Part shown: positions 9,980 to 17,445 of the stretch, one piece after another | How positions within the stretch are numbered: position 1 is the stretch's first letter | How the letters are laid out: every line of letters begins with the position of its first letter | Assembly (NCBI GenBank): GCA_007280285.1 | Contig: QYQA01000062.1 | Coordinates: forward strand, 1 to 45,178 | From: Methylococcus sp. | Lineage (GTDB): Bacteria > Pseudomonadota > Gammaproteobacteria > Methylococcales > Methylococcaceae | Reading direction: 5' to 3' | Length of the DNA stretch: 45,178 bases | Notes under the pieces: generated by a model | Database searches by the model: none | Seen by the model: only the letters and a program-made list of their open reading frames with translations | Told to the model about the DNA's origin: nothing | Position numbers and translations under genes: made by a program

Positions 9980-11238
9980 GCCGCCCCCTCACTCATATCC
10001 CGCTCACCACCCGGAAGCATCTCAACAGACACCCAATCACCCGCCGCAACACCGGATGACTCCCGCGGGAGCACAATGAGGCAGTGGGCCAGACTCATGG
10101 AACTGAGGCGATGACTTCCCTGTTCAGCGAGCGGTAAAACGAAAAGTTCGCCGCCGCGTCGCTTGAGAACGCCCCGAATGAATTCAAGCCGGCCAGGCGT
10201 CTTTTGAATCACGCTAAGAGCCCGAACAGGCCAACGGATGGGCGTTGCGGGCCTCAGCCCGATCAGGGCTTCCAACCCCGGCTTTACCAAAGCCATAAAG
10301 GTCACCATCATCGAAACAGGATTGCCCGGCAAGCCAAACAATGGCGTCTCACCTAAGCGTCCAAATAAGAAAGGCTTTCCAGGCTTGATGGCCACTCTCC
10401 AGAATTCAACGGTACCTCGCTCAGCCAGCAGCTCCACCATAAAATCGGCGGCTCCCACCGAGGCTCCACCACTGGTGATAATGACATCGGCCGCAGCCTG
10501 AGCCCGTTCGAGTGCGTCACCCAGTAAATTCCTGTCATCAGCGACGATACCAAAATCGAGGGCCTCTACCGGCAACTCAGCGAGGAGCCCGAAGAGCACA
10601 GCACGGTTGCTTTCATAAATCTTGGAAGGACCAAGGGAGCCCCCTGAAGCGACCAATTCATCGCCGGTTGAAAGGACCGCTACCCGCGGTCGACGTCGAA
10701 CTGAAATCGTCTCGAGGCCCGCCTGGGCAAGAAGACCCAACTCCTGGGGTCGAAGGATGCGGCCTGACGCCAGGAGCCGCTCGCCTGCCCGAAGCTCTTC
10801 ACCCCGAAAACGGACGTTCTCGCCGGCCAGGAGCGGCGCCGAAAGGCCAAGGCGAAGGGTCTCCCCCTCCTGCACCACCCTTTCCTGGATCACCACCGCA
10901 TCAGCGCCATCAGGAAGAGGGGCCCCGGTGAAGATCCGAATGGCCTGTCCCGGCTCAAGCGTCCGGTCTGAAGTCGCGCCTGCCATGATGCGATCAACGA
11001 CCTGAAGGGTGGCACCTGGAACACCGTCGACCGAGCGGACTGCATAACCATCCATGGCGGCATTTGAAAAAGGAGGGAAGTCGACCCCGGTCGGAATGTC
11101 ATCGGCCGTTACCCGCCCGAGCGCACAGCCTGATAAGACCGACTCGACCCCCCTCACGGGTGACAAGGCGGCCACCAACCGGTCCCTGGCTTCGGCCAAC
11201 GACAAAACACTGGGGAGACTATCGCAAACGGAGGGCAC
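9976..11238 (-). CDS. moeA: Molybdopterin molybdotransferase MoeA
   Basis: Inserts molybdate into adenylated molybdopterin, the last step of Mo-molybdopterin synthesis. The 420-residue product has the expected domains: N-terminal MoeA domain with SNAAMDGYAVRS, the MPT-binding domain with TSGGASVGAADFM and GLPGNPVSMMV, and a C-terminal barrel domain. The start is GTG at 11238, which overlaps the mobB end by 20 bases. The other moa/moe/mog genes are not in the window, but presence of mobB directly upstream implies a guanine-dinucleotide form of the cofactor and at least one molybdoenzyme elsewhere. Confidence 0.94.
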   Translation of the reverse strand: MPSVCDSLPSVLSLAEARDRLVAALSPVRGVESVLSGCALGRVTADDIPTGVDFPPFSNAAMDGYAVRSVDGVPGATLQVVDRIMAGATSDRTLEPGQAIRIFTGAPLPDGADAVVIQERVVQEGETLRLGLSAPLLAGENVRFRGEELRAGERLLASGRILRPQELGLLAQAGLETISVRRRPRVAVLSTGDELVASGGSLGPSKIYESNRAVLFGLLAELPVEALDFGIVADDRNLLGDALERAQAAADVIITSGGASVGAADFMVELLAERGTVEFWRVAIKPGKPFLFGRLGETPLFGLPGNPVSMMVTFMALVKPGLEALIGLRPATPIRWPVRALSVIQKTPGRLEFIRGVLKRRGGELFVLPLAEQGSHRLSSMSLAHCLIVLPRESSGVAAGDWVSVEMLPGGERDMSEGAA

Positions 11239-11797
11239 GTTGCGCCTCTGGGAGAAATCTCTTCATGATGAAATCAGCGATACCCTCGGGATCGTTGATA
11301 TTGAGACAGGGAATCGAGAGATCCTTTGGGGGGGCAGCGGCCGTGATCAAAGCCAAGATGGAGGTATCCTCCGGGTACTGAAAAGGCGTTGCCAACGCCG
11401 CCCGGTGAAGTTCAAATTTTGGATACCGCTCGGTCTTAAAGCCTTCGACCAGAACCAGATCAAGTCCTTCCTGATCAAGATAACGAAGCTCTTGATCAAG
11501 GCGAGGCTCTAAAGGGTAGGGATGATCGGTCACCATGGCCCGCCGTTTTGATGACGTGATCAAGACCCTAGAGGCGCCCGCTTTTCTCAGTTCAAAGCTG
11601 TCCTTCCCCGGCTGATCAAGATCAAATTCGTGATGCGCATGCTTGATCAGACCCAGATTGAGCCCCCGCGACCTTAGGATCGGAATCAGGCGACAGAGCA
11701 ACGTGGTCTTTCCCGTCCCACTGACCGCCGCAAAACCTAGAATCGGCACCTTGCCATGAGGCAGCGCAGGGAACGGGAATGGATCGATCAAGGCCAC
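11219..11797 (-). CDS. mobB: Molybdopterin-guanine dinucleotide biosynthesis adapter protein MobB
   Basis: GTP-binding partner of MobA in the conversion of Mo-molybdopterin to the guanine dinucleotide cofactor. The product shows the P-loop GFAAVSGTGKTTL near its start and the diagnostic block LIKHAHHEFDLDQPGKDS, nearly identical to E. coli MobB, then LVLVEGFK. I chose GTG at 11797 (192 residues), two bases after the epimerase stop, because family members begin just before the P-loop. A TTG at 11836 would give 205 residues and overlap the epimerase gene. mobA is not seen nearby. Confidence 0.9.
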   Translation of the reverse strand: MALIDPFPFPALPHGKVPILGFAAVSGTGKTTLLCRLIPILRSRGLNLGLIKHAHHEFDLDQPGKDSFELRKAGASRVLITSSKRRAMVTDHPYPLEPRLDQELRYLDQEGLDLVLVEGFKTERYPKFELHRAALATPFQYPEDTSILALITAAAPPKDLSIPCLNINDPEGIADFIMKRFLPEAQRALRLR

Positions 11798-11798
11798 C

Positions 11799-12809
11799 TC
11801 AGGTCTCGCCGTAATAATCGCGGTACCAGGCCACAAACCGGGCTATCCCCGCCTCAATAGGCGTTTTGGGCGCATAACCGACATCCCTCTTAAGATCTTC
11901 AACATCGGCAAACGTCGCCGGCACATCCCCCTCTTGGAGGGGGAGAAAGATTTTTTCAGCGGTCTTTCCAAGAGCGGCCTCCAACACCTCAATGAACCGC
12001 ATCAATTCAACGGGCTCCTGATGACCTATATTATAAATTCGGTAGGGCGCACTGCTTGACCCGGGATCTGGATGATCTCCCTGCCAGGATGGATTCGGCT
12101 GAGCCACTCGATCGAGCGTCCTCATCACCCCTTCAACAATATCATCAATATAGGTAAAGTCTCTTTTGTGCTTGCCAAAATTGTAGACCTCGATAGGTTC
12201 ACCCCGAAGAATGCTTTTGGTGAACTTGAATAGCGCCATATCCGGGCGACCCCAAGGGCCATAGACGGTAAAAAACCGAAGGCCTGTCGTGGGCATCTGG
12301 AAAAGGTGGCTATAGGTATGCGCCATCAGTTCATTCGCCTTCTTGGTCGCGGCATAAAGGCTGACCGGATGGTCCACATTGTGGTGCACAGAGAAGGGCA
12401 TCATCGTGTTGGCGCCATAAACGGAGCTCGAAGAAGCATAGACCAGATGCTCCACTTCATGATGCCGTGATGCCTCAAGAATGTTGCAAAACCCCACCAG
12501 GTTTGCATCGATATAGGCATGGGGGTTGGTCAGTGAGTAGCGGACCCCAGCCTGGGCGGCGAGATTAACCACCCGATGCGGTCGATGAGTCCTGAAAGCT
12601 TCAAACAAGGACTCTCGGTCCTCCAGCGACTGGCGGAGCTCGGTAAAGCCGGGCCTCAGGGTCAGGCGCTTAAGGCGATCTTCCTTCAGCTGAACATCGT
12701 AATAGTCATTGAGATTATCGAGCCCAATAACCTCATCGCCCCGATCCAGAAGGGCATGTGCGAGAGATGAACCTATAAAGCCGGCGGTGCCGGTCACCAG
12801 AATTTTCAT
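11799..12809 (-). CDS. NAD-dependent epimerase, probable UDP-glucuronate 4-epimerase
   Basis: Extended short-chain dehydrogenase that probably interconverts UDP-glucuronate and UDP-galacturonate for surface polysaccharide. The 336-residue product has the NAD-binding GTAGFIG at residues 7-13, the [17 protein letters not shown] block typical of UDP-glucuronate 4-epimerases, the catalytic SSSVYG and YAATKK (YxxxK) motifs, then [19 protein letters not shown]. Substrate choice is inferred from these family blocks, not proven. It is first in the minus-strand run with mobB, moeA and rlmM, an odd pairing for a sugar nucleotide enzyme. No clear Shine-Dalgarno precedes the ATG. Confidence 0.85.
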   Translation of the reverse strand: MKILVTGTAGFIGSSLAHALLDRGDEVIGLDNLNDYYDVQLKEDRLKRLTLRPGFTELRQSLEDRESLFEAFRTHRPHRVVNLAAQAGVRYSLTNPHAYIDANLVGFCNILEASRHHEVEHLVYASSSSVYGANTMMPFSVHHNVDHPVSLYAATKKANELMAHTYSHLFQMPTTGLRFFTVYGPWGRPDMALFKFTKSILRGEPIEVYNFGKHKRDFTYIDDIVEGVMRTLDRVAQPNPSWQGDHPDPGSSSAPYRIYNIGHQEPVELMRFIEVLEAALGKTAEKIFLPLQEGDVPATFADVEDLKRDVGYAPKTPIEAGIARFVAWYRDYYGET

Positions 12810-12908
12810 TGTGGATATCGTTGGAAGTGGGTCTCAGTCCTGCCAGTACTTTCATGGGAAAGGTGGCCTTTAGAAAGGTCCCTCGGCGGCGACCCTCACT
12901 AATTTAAC

Positions 12909-12999
12909 ACCCGAATGGGTCGACGGGTCATCTTGACCCAAAAAACCCGATTCACCCCGAGGCGGTGTTAGTCAGGATTCCATGGTTGAGATACCATGG
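12909..12999. promoter_or_regulatory. Inverted repeats in the divergent epimerase / SH3-protein intergenic region
   Basis: The 287-base gap 12810-13096 contains a tight 6-bp dyad GGGTCA-tct-TGACCC near 12925-12940, followed on the plus strand by AAAAAA, and a second dyad CCATGG-N8-CCATGG at 12980-12999. Neither has a T tract on its downstream side, so they are more likely regulatory sites or chance than terminators. No confident promoter could be assigned on either strand. Confidence 0.25.
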
Positions 13000-13096
13000 C
13001 GACTTTATCGGAGTGGGGTCATCGGCCGCGAACCATTGAAGAAGACCGACGCCCCTCATTCCGCTTCCTTTTGCCCAACACGCTCACTTAAAGGCC

Positions 13097-13708
13097 ATGA
13101 CTCATCTTCTCCTAGCCAGCGCTTTTCTGGTTTTTTGTCTCGTCACCGCGCCATCAATGGGCGCTGAACCGCAAACCCGATGGATTGCTGCTGGCGAACC
13201 TATTGAGCTGATGTCAGGACTTTCAGCTCGGGACAAAAGCCTCGCCAGCTTAACCCCGGGGACACCCTTCAAGGTCCTCAAGGTGAATCAGCGAATCGGT
13301 TACGCCCGGATTGTGCTCGATTCCGGCGAGATCGGCTGGATTCCATCCAAGGCCATCAGCGCGGCCCCCCTGCCGCCGGGACTTCCCCTCATCGCCGACC
13401 CACAACCGCCTAAATCACCAGAGCAACTCCACGAGGAAGTCAGTCGCCTTCAAACCGAATTAATCGCGGTGCGTCAGGCCGCTTCCGACATCCTTCGGAT
13501 TCAAACCGAGCGGGACCAACTGCAATCGAGCGTCATTGCCCTTAAACGCGAACTCGAGTCGACCACCCGGGAAAAAAATGCGCTCAATGAGGACCAAAAG
13601 CAGTCGTGGTTCATGATCGGCAGTGGCGTCTTAGTGACCGGCATCATTCTCGGGGTCCTGCTGCCACGCCTCAGAGTCAGGCGCCGCAACCATTGGGGCT
13701 CCTACTGA
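13097..13708 (+). CDS. SH3-domain, coiled-coil membrane protein (YgiM/TIGR04211-like)
   Basis: Function is not established. The 203-residue product has a signal peptide (1-23, cleavage after SMGA), a bacterial SH3-like domain at about 28-92 (GTPFKVLKVNQRIGYARIVLDSGEIGWI), a proline-rich linker, a coiled coil at about 108-165, one C-terminal transmembrane helix at about 170-190 and the basic tail RLRVRRR. This is the architecture of the TIGR04211/YgiM family. It should sit in the inner membrane with the SH3 domain in the periplasm, possibly touching peptidoglycan. It lies alone, upstream of ilvD by 48 bases. Confidence 0.82.
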   Translation: MTHLLLASAFLVFCLVTAPSMGAEPQTRWIAAGEPIELMSGLSARDKSLASLTPGTPFKVLKVNQRIGYARIVLDSGEIGWIPSKAISAAPLPPGLPLIADPQPPKSPEQLHEEVSRLQTELIAVRQAASDILRIQTERDQLQSSVIALKRELESTTREKNALNEDQKQSWFMIGSGVLVTGIILGVLLPRLRVRRRNHWGSY

Positions 13709-13756
13709 TCCCTGTGCACGCCGATTTTCCCCTTATTTCTGTGAAGAGAACTCATC

Positions 13757-15463
13757 ATGTCTGACACCAAGCATTCCTCCCGCACGTTTTCCTCCCTGGT
13801 GGTGGATGGCATGGAGCGGGCTCCCAGTCGGGCCATGCTCCATGCGGTCGGCTTCAAGGATCAGGATTTCACGAAGCCGCAAATCGGCATTGCCTCGACC
13901 TGGAGCATGGTCACACCCTGCAACATGCATATCAATACACTGGCCGATGACGCGGCTCGTGGCGCCGATGAAGAGGGCGGCAAGGCCGTTATCTTCAATA
14001 CGATTACGATTTCAGACGGGATCTCGATGGGCACCGAGGGCATGAAATACTCGCTGGTCTCTCGCGAGGTCATCGCCGATTCGATTGAGACGGTGGTGGG
14101 CTGTCAAGGCTTTGACGGACTCGTCGCCATTGGTGGCTGCGACAAGAATATGCCAGGCTGCATGATCGGCATCGCACGACTCAATCGGCCGGCCATTTTC
14201 GTCTATGGTGGCACCATCCTCAGCGGTTGCCATGGCAACAAAAAGCTGGATATTGTCTCGGTATTTGAGGCGGTCGGCGCCCACGCCAACCACCAGATCG
14301 ATGATGAGGAACTGAAAGCGATTGAATCCCTGGCCATTCCAGGCCCAGGCTCCTGTGGCGGTATGTATACCGCCAATACCATGGCTTCGGCGATCGAGGC
14401 CCTCGGCATGAGCCTCCCCGGAAGCTCCGCCCAAGCGGCCGTTTCCGCCGATAAGCAACGAGACTCTATCGCCGCGGGTGCGCAAGTGGTGAAACTGCTT
14501 GAACTCGGCATTCGGCCCCTCGATATCATGACACTCAGGGCCTTTGAGAACGCCATTACCGTGGTGATAGCCCTCGGCGGATCAACCAACGCGGTCCTCC
14601 ATCTCCTCGCCATGGCCGATGCCGCCGGGGTGGAACTCTGCCTTGAGGACTTTTCTCGCATCGGTAAAAAAGTCCCCATGCTCGCAGACCTCAAACCTAG
14701 CGGCCACTATGCGATGGCCGAACTGGTCGAAATAGGCGGAATCCAGCCTTTGATGAAGACGCTGCTTGACGCCGGCCTCTTGCATGGTGATTGTCTGACC
14801 GTCACCGGCCGGACCCTCGCCGACAATCTGGCTGAGGCTCCTCGCTATCCCGAAGGCCAGGACATGATCCGGCCGATGAGCCAACCCATCAAAAAGGACA
14901 GCCATCTGGTCATCTTGAAGGGTAATCTTGCCGAGGATGGCGCTGTCGCCAAAATAACGGGCAAAGAAGGCCTCCGCTTTACCGGAAAAGCGCGCGTTTT
15001 TGACTGTGAAGAACTGGCGCTAAAAGCGATCCTGGACGGCACTGTGATCAAAGGCGATGTTATTGTGATCCGCTATGAGGGCCCTAAGGGAGGGCCTGGA
15101 ATGCGGGAAATGCTGTCACCCACCTCGGCGGTCATGGGGAAGGGGCTCGCGAAGGATGTGGCCCTCATTACCGATGGCCGATTTTCCGGCGGTACCCATG
15201 GTTTTGTCGTCGGCCACATCACTCCAGAGGCTTACGTCGGTGGGACCTTGGCCCTCGTACTCGATGGTGACGACATCACCATCGATGCCGAGAACGCTTC
15301 CTTGACCCTTCATCTGAGCGATGCCGATATTTTAGAGCGCCGCCGCCATTGGAAGCGCCCTTCCCCGCGCTATACCCGCGGGGTCCTGGCCAAATATGCC
15401 CGTCTCGTCTCCTCCGCATCGGAAGGCGCGGTCACCGACAAAGGACTTGAAGACTTGATCTAG
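13757..15463 (+). CDS. ilvD: Dihydroxy-acid dehydratase
   Basis: Dehydrates dihydroxy-isovalerate and dihydroxy-methylvalerate in valine, leucine and isoleucine synthesis. The 568 residues match the shorter IlvD class. The three iron-sulfur ligands are visible: Cys55 in VTPCNMH, Cys128 in [10 protein letters not shown] and Cys200 in [13 protein letters not shown]. The C-terminal signature [20 protein letters not shown] is intact. Three cysteines with this spacing fit either a [2Fe-2S] or a [4Fe-4S] enzyme. The motif GAAGAG lies eight bases before the ATG. argE follows after 34 bases on the same strand. Confidence 0.97.
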   Translation: MSDTKHSSRTFSSLVVDGMERAPSRAMLHAVGFKDQDFTKPQIGIASTWSMVTPCNMHINTLADDAARGADEEGGKAVIFNTITISDGISMGTEGMKYSLVSREVIADSIETVVGCQGFDGLVAIGGCDKNMPGCMIGIARLNRPAIFVYGGTILSGCHGNKKLDIVSVFEAVGAHANHQIDDEELKAIESLAIPGPGSCGGMYTANTMASAIEALGMSLPGSSAQAAVSADKQRDSIAAGAQVVKLLELGIRPLDIMTLRAFENAITVVIALGGSTNAVLHLLAMADAAGVELCLEDFSRIGKKVPMLADLKPSGHYAMAELVEIGGIQPLMKTLLDAGLLHGDCLTVTGRTLADNLAEAPRYPEGQDMIRPMSQPIKKDSHLVILKGNLAEDGAVAKITGKEGLRFTGKARVFDCEELALKAILDGTVIKGDVIVIRYEGPKGGPGMREMLSPTSAVMGKGLAKDVALITDGRFSGGTHGFVVGHITPEAYVGGTLALVLDGDDITIDAENASLTLHLSDADILERRRHWKRPSPRYTRGVLAKYARLVSSASEGAVTDKGLEDLI

Positions 15464-15497
15464 AGAGCCCCCCCAAAATGAGGACAAAGGGATCCGC

Positions 15498-16670
15498 ATG
15501 AAGCCATCAAAACTCCCCGACCTTGAGACACGAATCAGCCAACTGATCGGAGAACCCTCCATCAGTTCGCCTGACCCGCGTCATGATCAAAGCAACCTTG
15601 GCGTCATCCATCGGCTCGCCGAGTGGGCTGAAACGCTGGGATTCACCGTCAGCATCGATCCCGTCGGACCCCATAAGGCCAATTTGATCGCTCGGCTTGG
15701 GGCATCGCGCTGCGAGGATATCGAGGGAGGACTGATCCTTTCAGGACATACCGATACGGTCCCCTGCGATCCCTCGCTATGGTCATCGGATCCCTTCTCG
15801 GCCGCGTGGCGAGACGATCGTATCTATGGTCTTGGTAGCTGCGACATGAAAGCGTTCTTCGCCTTGGCGCTTGAAGCTGCATCGCGTTTCCGAAAGGAAG
15901 ACCTTCAAAGACCCCTGGTTCTTCTTGGAACAGCCGACGAGGAAAGCTCCATGTCGGGTGCACGCCAGCTGTTGGATCAGCAGCAGCGTCTTGGGCGAAG
16001 AGCTATTATCGGCGAACCGACGGGGCTTCGCCCGATCCGAATGCACAAGGGCGTCCTGATGGAATCCATTACGGTTCGCGGCCAATCAGGACACTCCAGC
16101 AATCCCGCTCTGGGCGCCAATGCCATGATCGGGATGCAACAGGTTCTCTATGACTTGCTCGCTTTTCAGGAGGAGTTGAAGGCGCGCTACCGCAATCCGG
16201 CCTTTACCGTCGACTACCCCACGCTCAACCTTGGCGCCATCCACGGCGGTGACAGCCCCAATAGAATTTGCGGCCATTGTGAGACGCTGATTGATATCCG
16301 CCCCCTTCCCGGCATGGATCTCAGCGCATTGCAGGACGCGCTTGAGGGCCGACTTCGCGATACCCTCAGGGGCTTTCCTGATCTCAGCCTTGAAGTAAGA
16401 CCTCTCTTTGAAGGCGTGCCGCCTTTTGAAACCCCGGCGGACGCCCCTGTGACAAAGGCCTGTGAGGAGATCAGTGGGCTTAGCGCGGGAGCGGTGGCGT
16501 TCGGCACTGAGGCCCCCTTCTTAAGCCAGATGGGGATCGAAACCATCATCATGGGTCCAGGCCATATTGATCAGGCGCATCAGCCCGATGAATATATGGC
16601 CCTCGCACAGATCCAGCCGGCCATCGAGTCCTTTTCAAGCCTGATTGAACGCTTCTGTCTGACCGCCTGA
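15498..16670 (+). CDS. argE: Acetylornithine deacetylase
   Basis: Hydrolyses N-acetylornithine to ornithine and acetate in the linear arginine route. The 390-residue M20 metallopeptidase shows the zinc sites in GLILSGHTDTVP and LGSCDMKAFFALALE, the TADEESSMSGAR block with the general base Glu, and the dimerisation domain around GQSGHSSNPALGANAM. ArgE rather than DapE or a succinyl-diaminopimelate enzyme is supported by the overall match to ArgE blocks such as NLGAIHGGDSPNRICG. AAGGG precedes the ATG by seven bases. Its stop is one base from the convergent MlaC/HpnM gene. argB and argH are also in the window, but dispersed. Confidence 0.93.
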   Translation: MKPSKLPDLETRISQLIGEPSISSPDPRHDQSNLGVIHRLAEWAETLGFTVSIDPVGPHKANLIARLGASRCEDIEGGLILSGHTDTVPCDPSLWSSDPFSAAWRDDRIYGLGSCDMKAFFALALEAASRFRKEDLQRPLVLLGTADEESSMSGARQLLDQQQRLGRRAIIGEPTGLRPIRMHKGVLMESITVRGQSGHSSNPALGANAMIGMQQVLYDLLAFQEELKARYRNPAFTVDYPTLNLGAIHGGDSPNRICGHCETLIDIRPLPGMDLSALQDALEGRLRDTLRGFPDLSLEVRPLFEGVPPFETPADAPVTKACEEISGLSAGAVAFGTEAPFLSQMGIETIIMGPGHIDQAHQPDEYMALAQIQPAIESFSSLIERFCLTA

Positions 16671-16679
16671 TTTAGGCGG
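16663..16679. terminator. Hairpin spanning both stop codons of convergent argE and the MlaC/HpnM gene
   Basis: CCGCCT (16663-16668), loop GATTT, AGGCGG (16674-16679) makes a perfect 6-bp stem. It contains the end of argE and the end of the opposing gene, whose stops are one base apart. Only a weak T-containing stretch (CGTTGTTCTT) follows on the plus strand. It could end transcription in both directions. Confidence 0.4.
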
Positions 16680-17283
16680 CGTTGTTCTTGGCATAATCGG
16701 AAATCTTTTGCGCCAGTTTGGCCAGCAGGGCATCAAAACCCTCGCGATCCATCACGCTGGTGTACTGCGCCTTTTTGATCGCTAAATCGCTGATCCCATC
16801 CACCACAATATTGATAATGCGCCAGGATCCATTGAGCTGACCCACGACATATTCAAACCGAATGGGTTTTTCCTTGGGAGCCACCAGGTTATAGCGAAGC
16901 AGCAAGCGGCCATTCTTCGCCTCCTGACTAGAATCAAACTCGAAATTCTCATCAGCAAAGGTCTTGAACTGAGCCGCGTAGGTCGCCACGCTCAAATCAG
17001 TCAACTTGTCCTTGAAAGCCTGCTTCTGGGCATCATCCAACTTCTTCCAGTGTGATCCAAGAGCAATCAGCGACACGGCCTCAAACTCAAAGGTTTCCCT
17101 GACGATGGGATCCAACTTTTGGTATCGCCCGGTGTAGCCCAGTTGCGCGCCACCCCGCATGATCTCCAGCAGTGCATGATTAAGACGATCCACTGGGACC
17201 CTCGCATCTTTGACGTTGTCCGCCTGAACACAGAGGGGCAGCAAAAGGAGAAGCCAAAGGGAAAAAAACGTGCGCAGCATCAT
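16672..17283 (-). CDS. MlaC/HpnM (Ttg2D) family periplasmic phospholipid/hopanoid-binding protein
   Basis: Probably binds a lipid in the periplasm and carries it between membranes. The 203-residue product has a signal peptide (1-21, cleavage after VQA), then the MlaC-type fold: helix-rich start with GYTGRYQKLDPIVRETFEFE, then LSVATYAAQFKTFADENFEFD, a block close to that in HpnM proteins of hopanoid loci, and IINIVVDGISDLAIKKAQY. MlaC and HpnM belong to one superfamily; I lean to HpnM or a lone MlaC because no mlaA, B, D, E, F or hopanoid gene is near. It is divergent from the ZnuD-like receptor and shares its 162-base control region. Confidence 0.78.
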   Translation of the reverse strand: MMLRTFFSLWLLLLLPLCVQADNVKDARVPVDRLNHALLEIMRGGAQLGYTGRYQKLDPIVRETFEFEAVSLIALGSHWKKLDDAQKQAFKDKLTDLSVATYAAQFKTFADENFEFDSSQEAKNGRLLLRYNLVAPKEKPIRFEYVVGQLNGSWRIINIVVDGISDLAIKKAQYTSVMDREGFDALLAKLAQKISDYAKNNAA

Positions 17284-17367
17284 GCACAGAACCTCAATAA
17301 GATGAATTGGCCCCCTTATCCTAGCACAGGGAGGCCCTTCTATTCTGCTGAAAAACCCGGCGATTCG

Positions 17368-17396
17368 TTGCCATCAACGCCTTATTGTTATGTAAT
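17368..17396 (+). promoter_or_regulatory. Promoter of the ZnuD-like receptor gene
   Basis: TTGCCA at 17368-17373 and TGTAAT at 17391-17396 are separated by 17 bases and match the sigma70 boxes at four or more and five of six positions. Transcription would start near 17403, about 43 bases before the ATG. Confidence 0.6.
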
Positions 17397-17418
17397 AACT
17401 TATCTTATATTATTACAT
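17390..17418. promoter_or_regulatory. AT-rich palindromic operator over the -10 of the ZnuD-like receptor
   Basis: ATGTAATAA (17390-17398) and TTATTACAT (17410-17418) are perfect 9-bp arms around an 11-base spacer, with 11 of 14 position pairs complementary across the dyad. It covers the -10 box and the transcription start. A repressor of the Fur family, for example Zur given the receptor type, would fit, but the sequence is not a textbook Zur box. Confidence 0.5.
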
Positions 17419-17445
17419 CTTTAGACCCGCCTCTCTGAGTCCCCG

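Noticed and set aside
12982-13167. 61-codon frame upstream of the SH3 protein
   Set aside because: It has no ribosome binding site, covers the CCATGG dyad and overlaps the real signal peptide in another frame.
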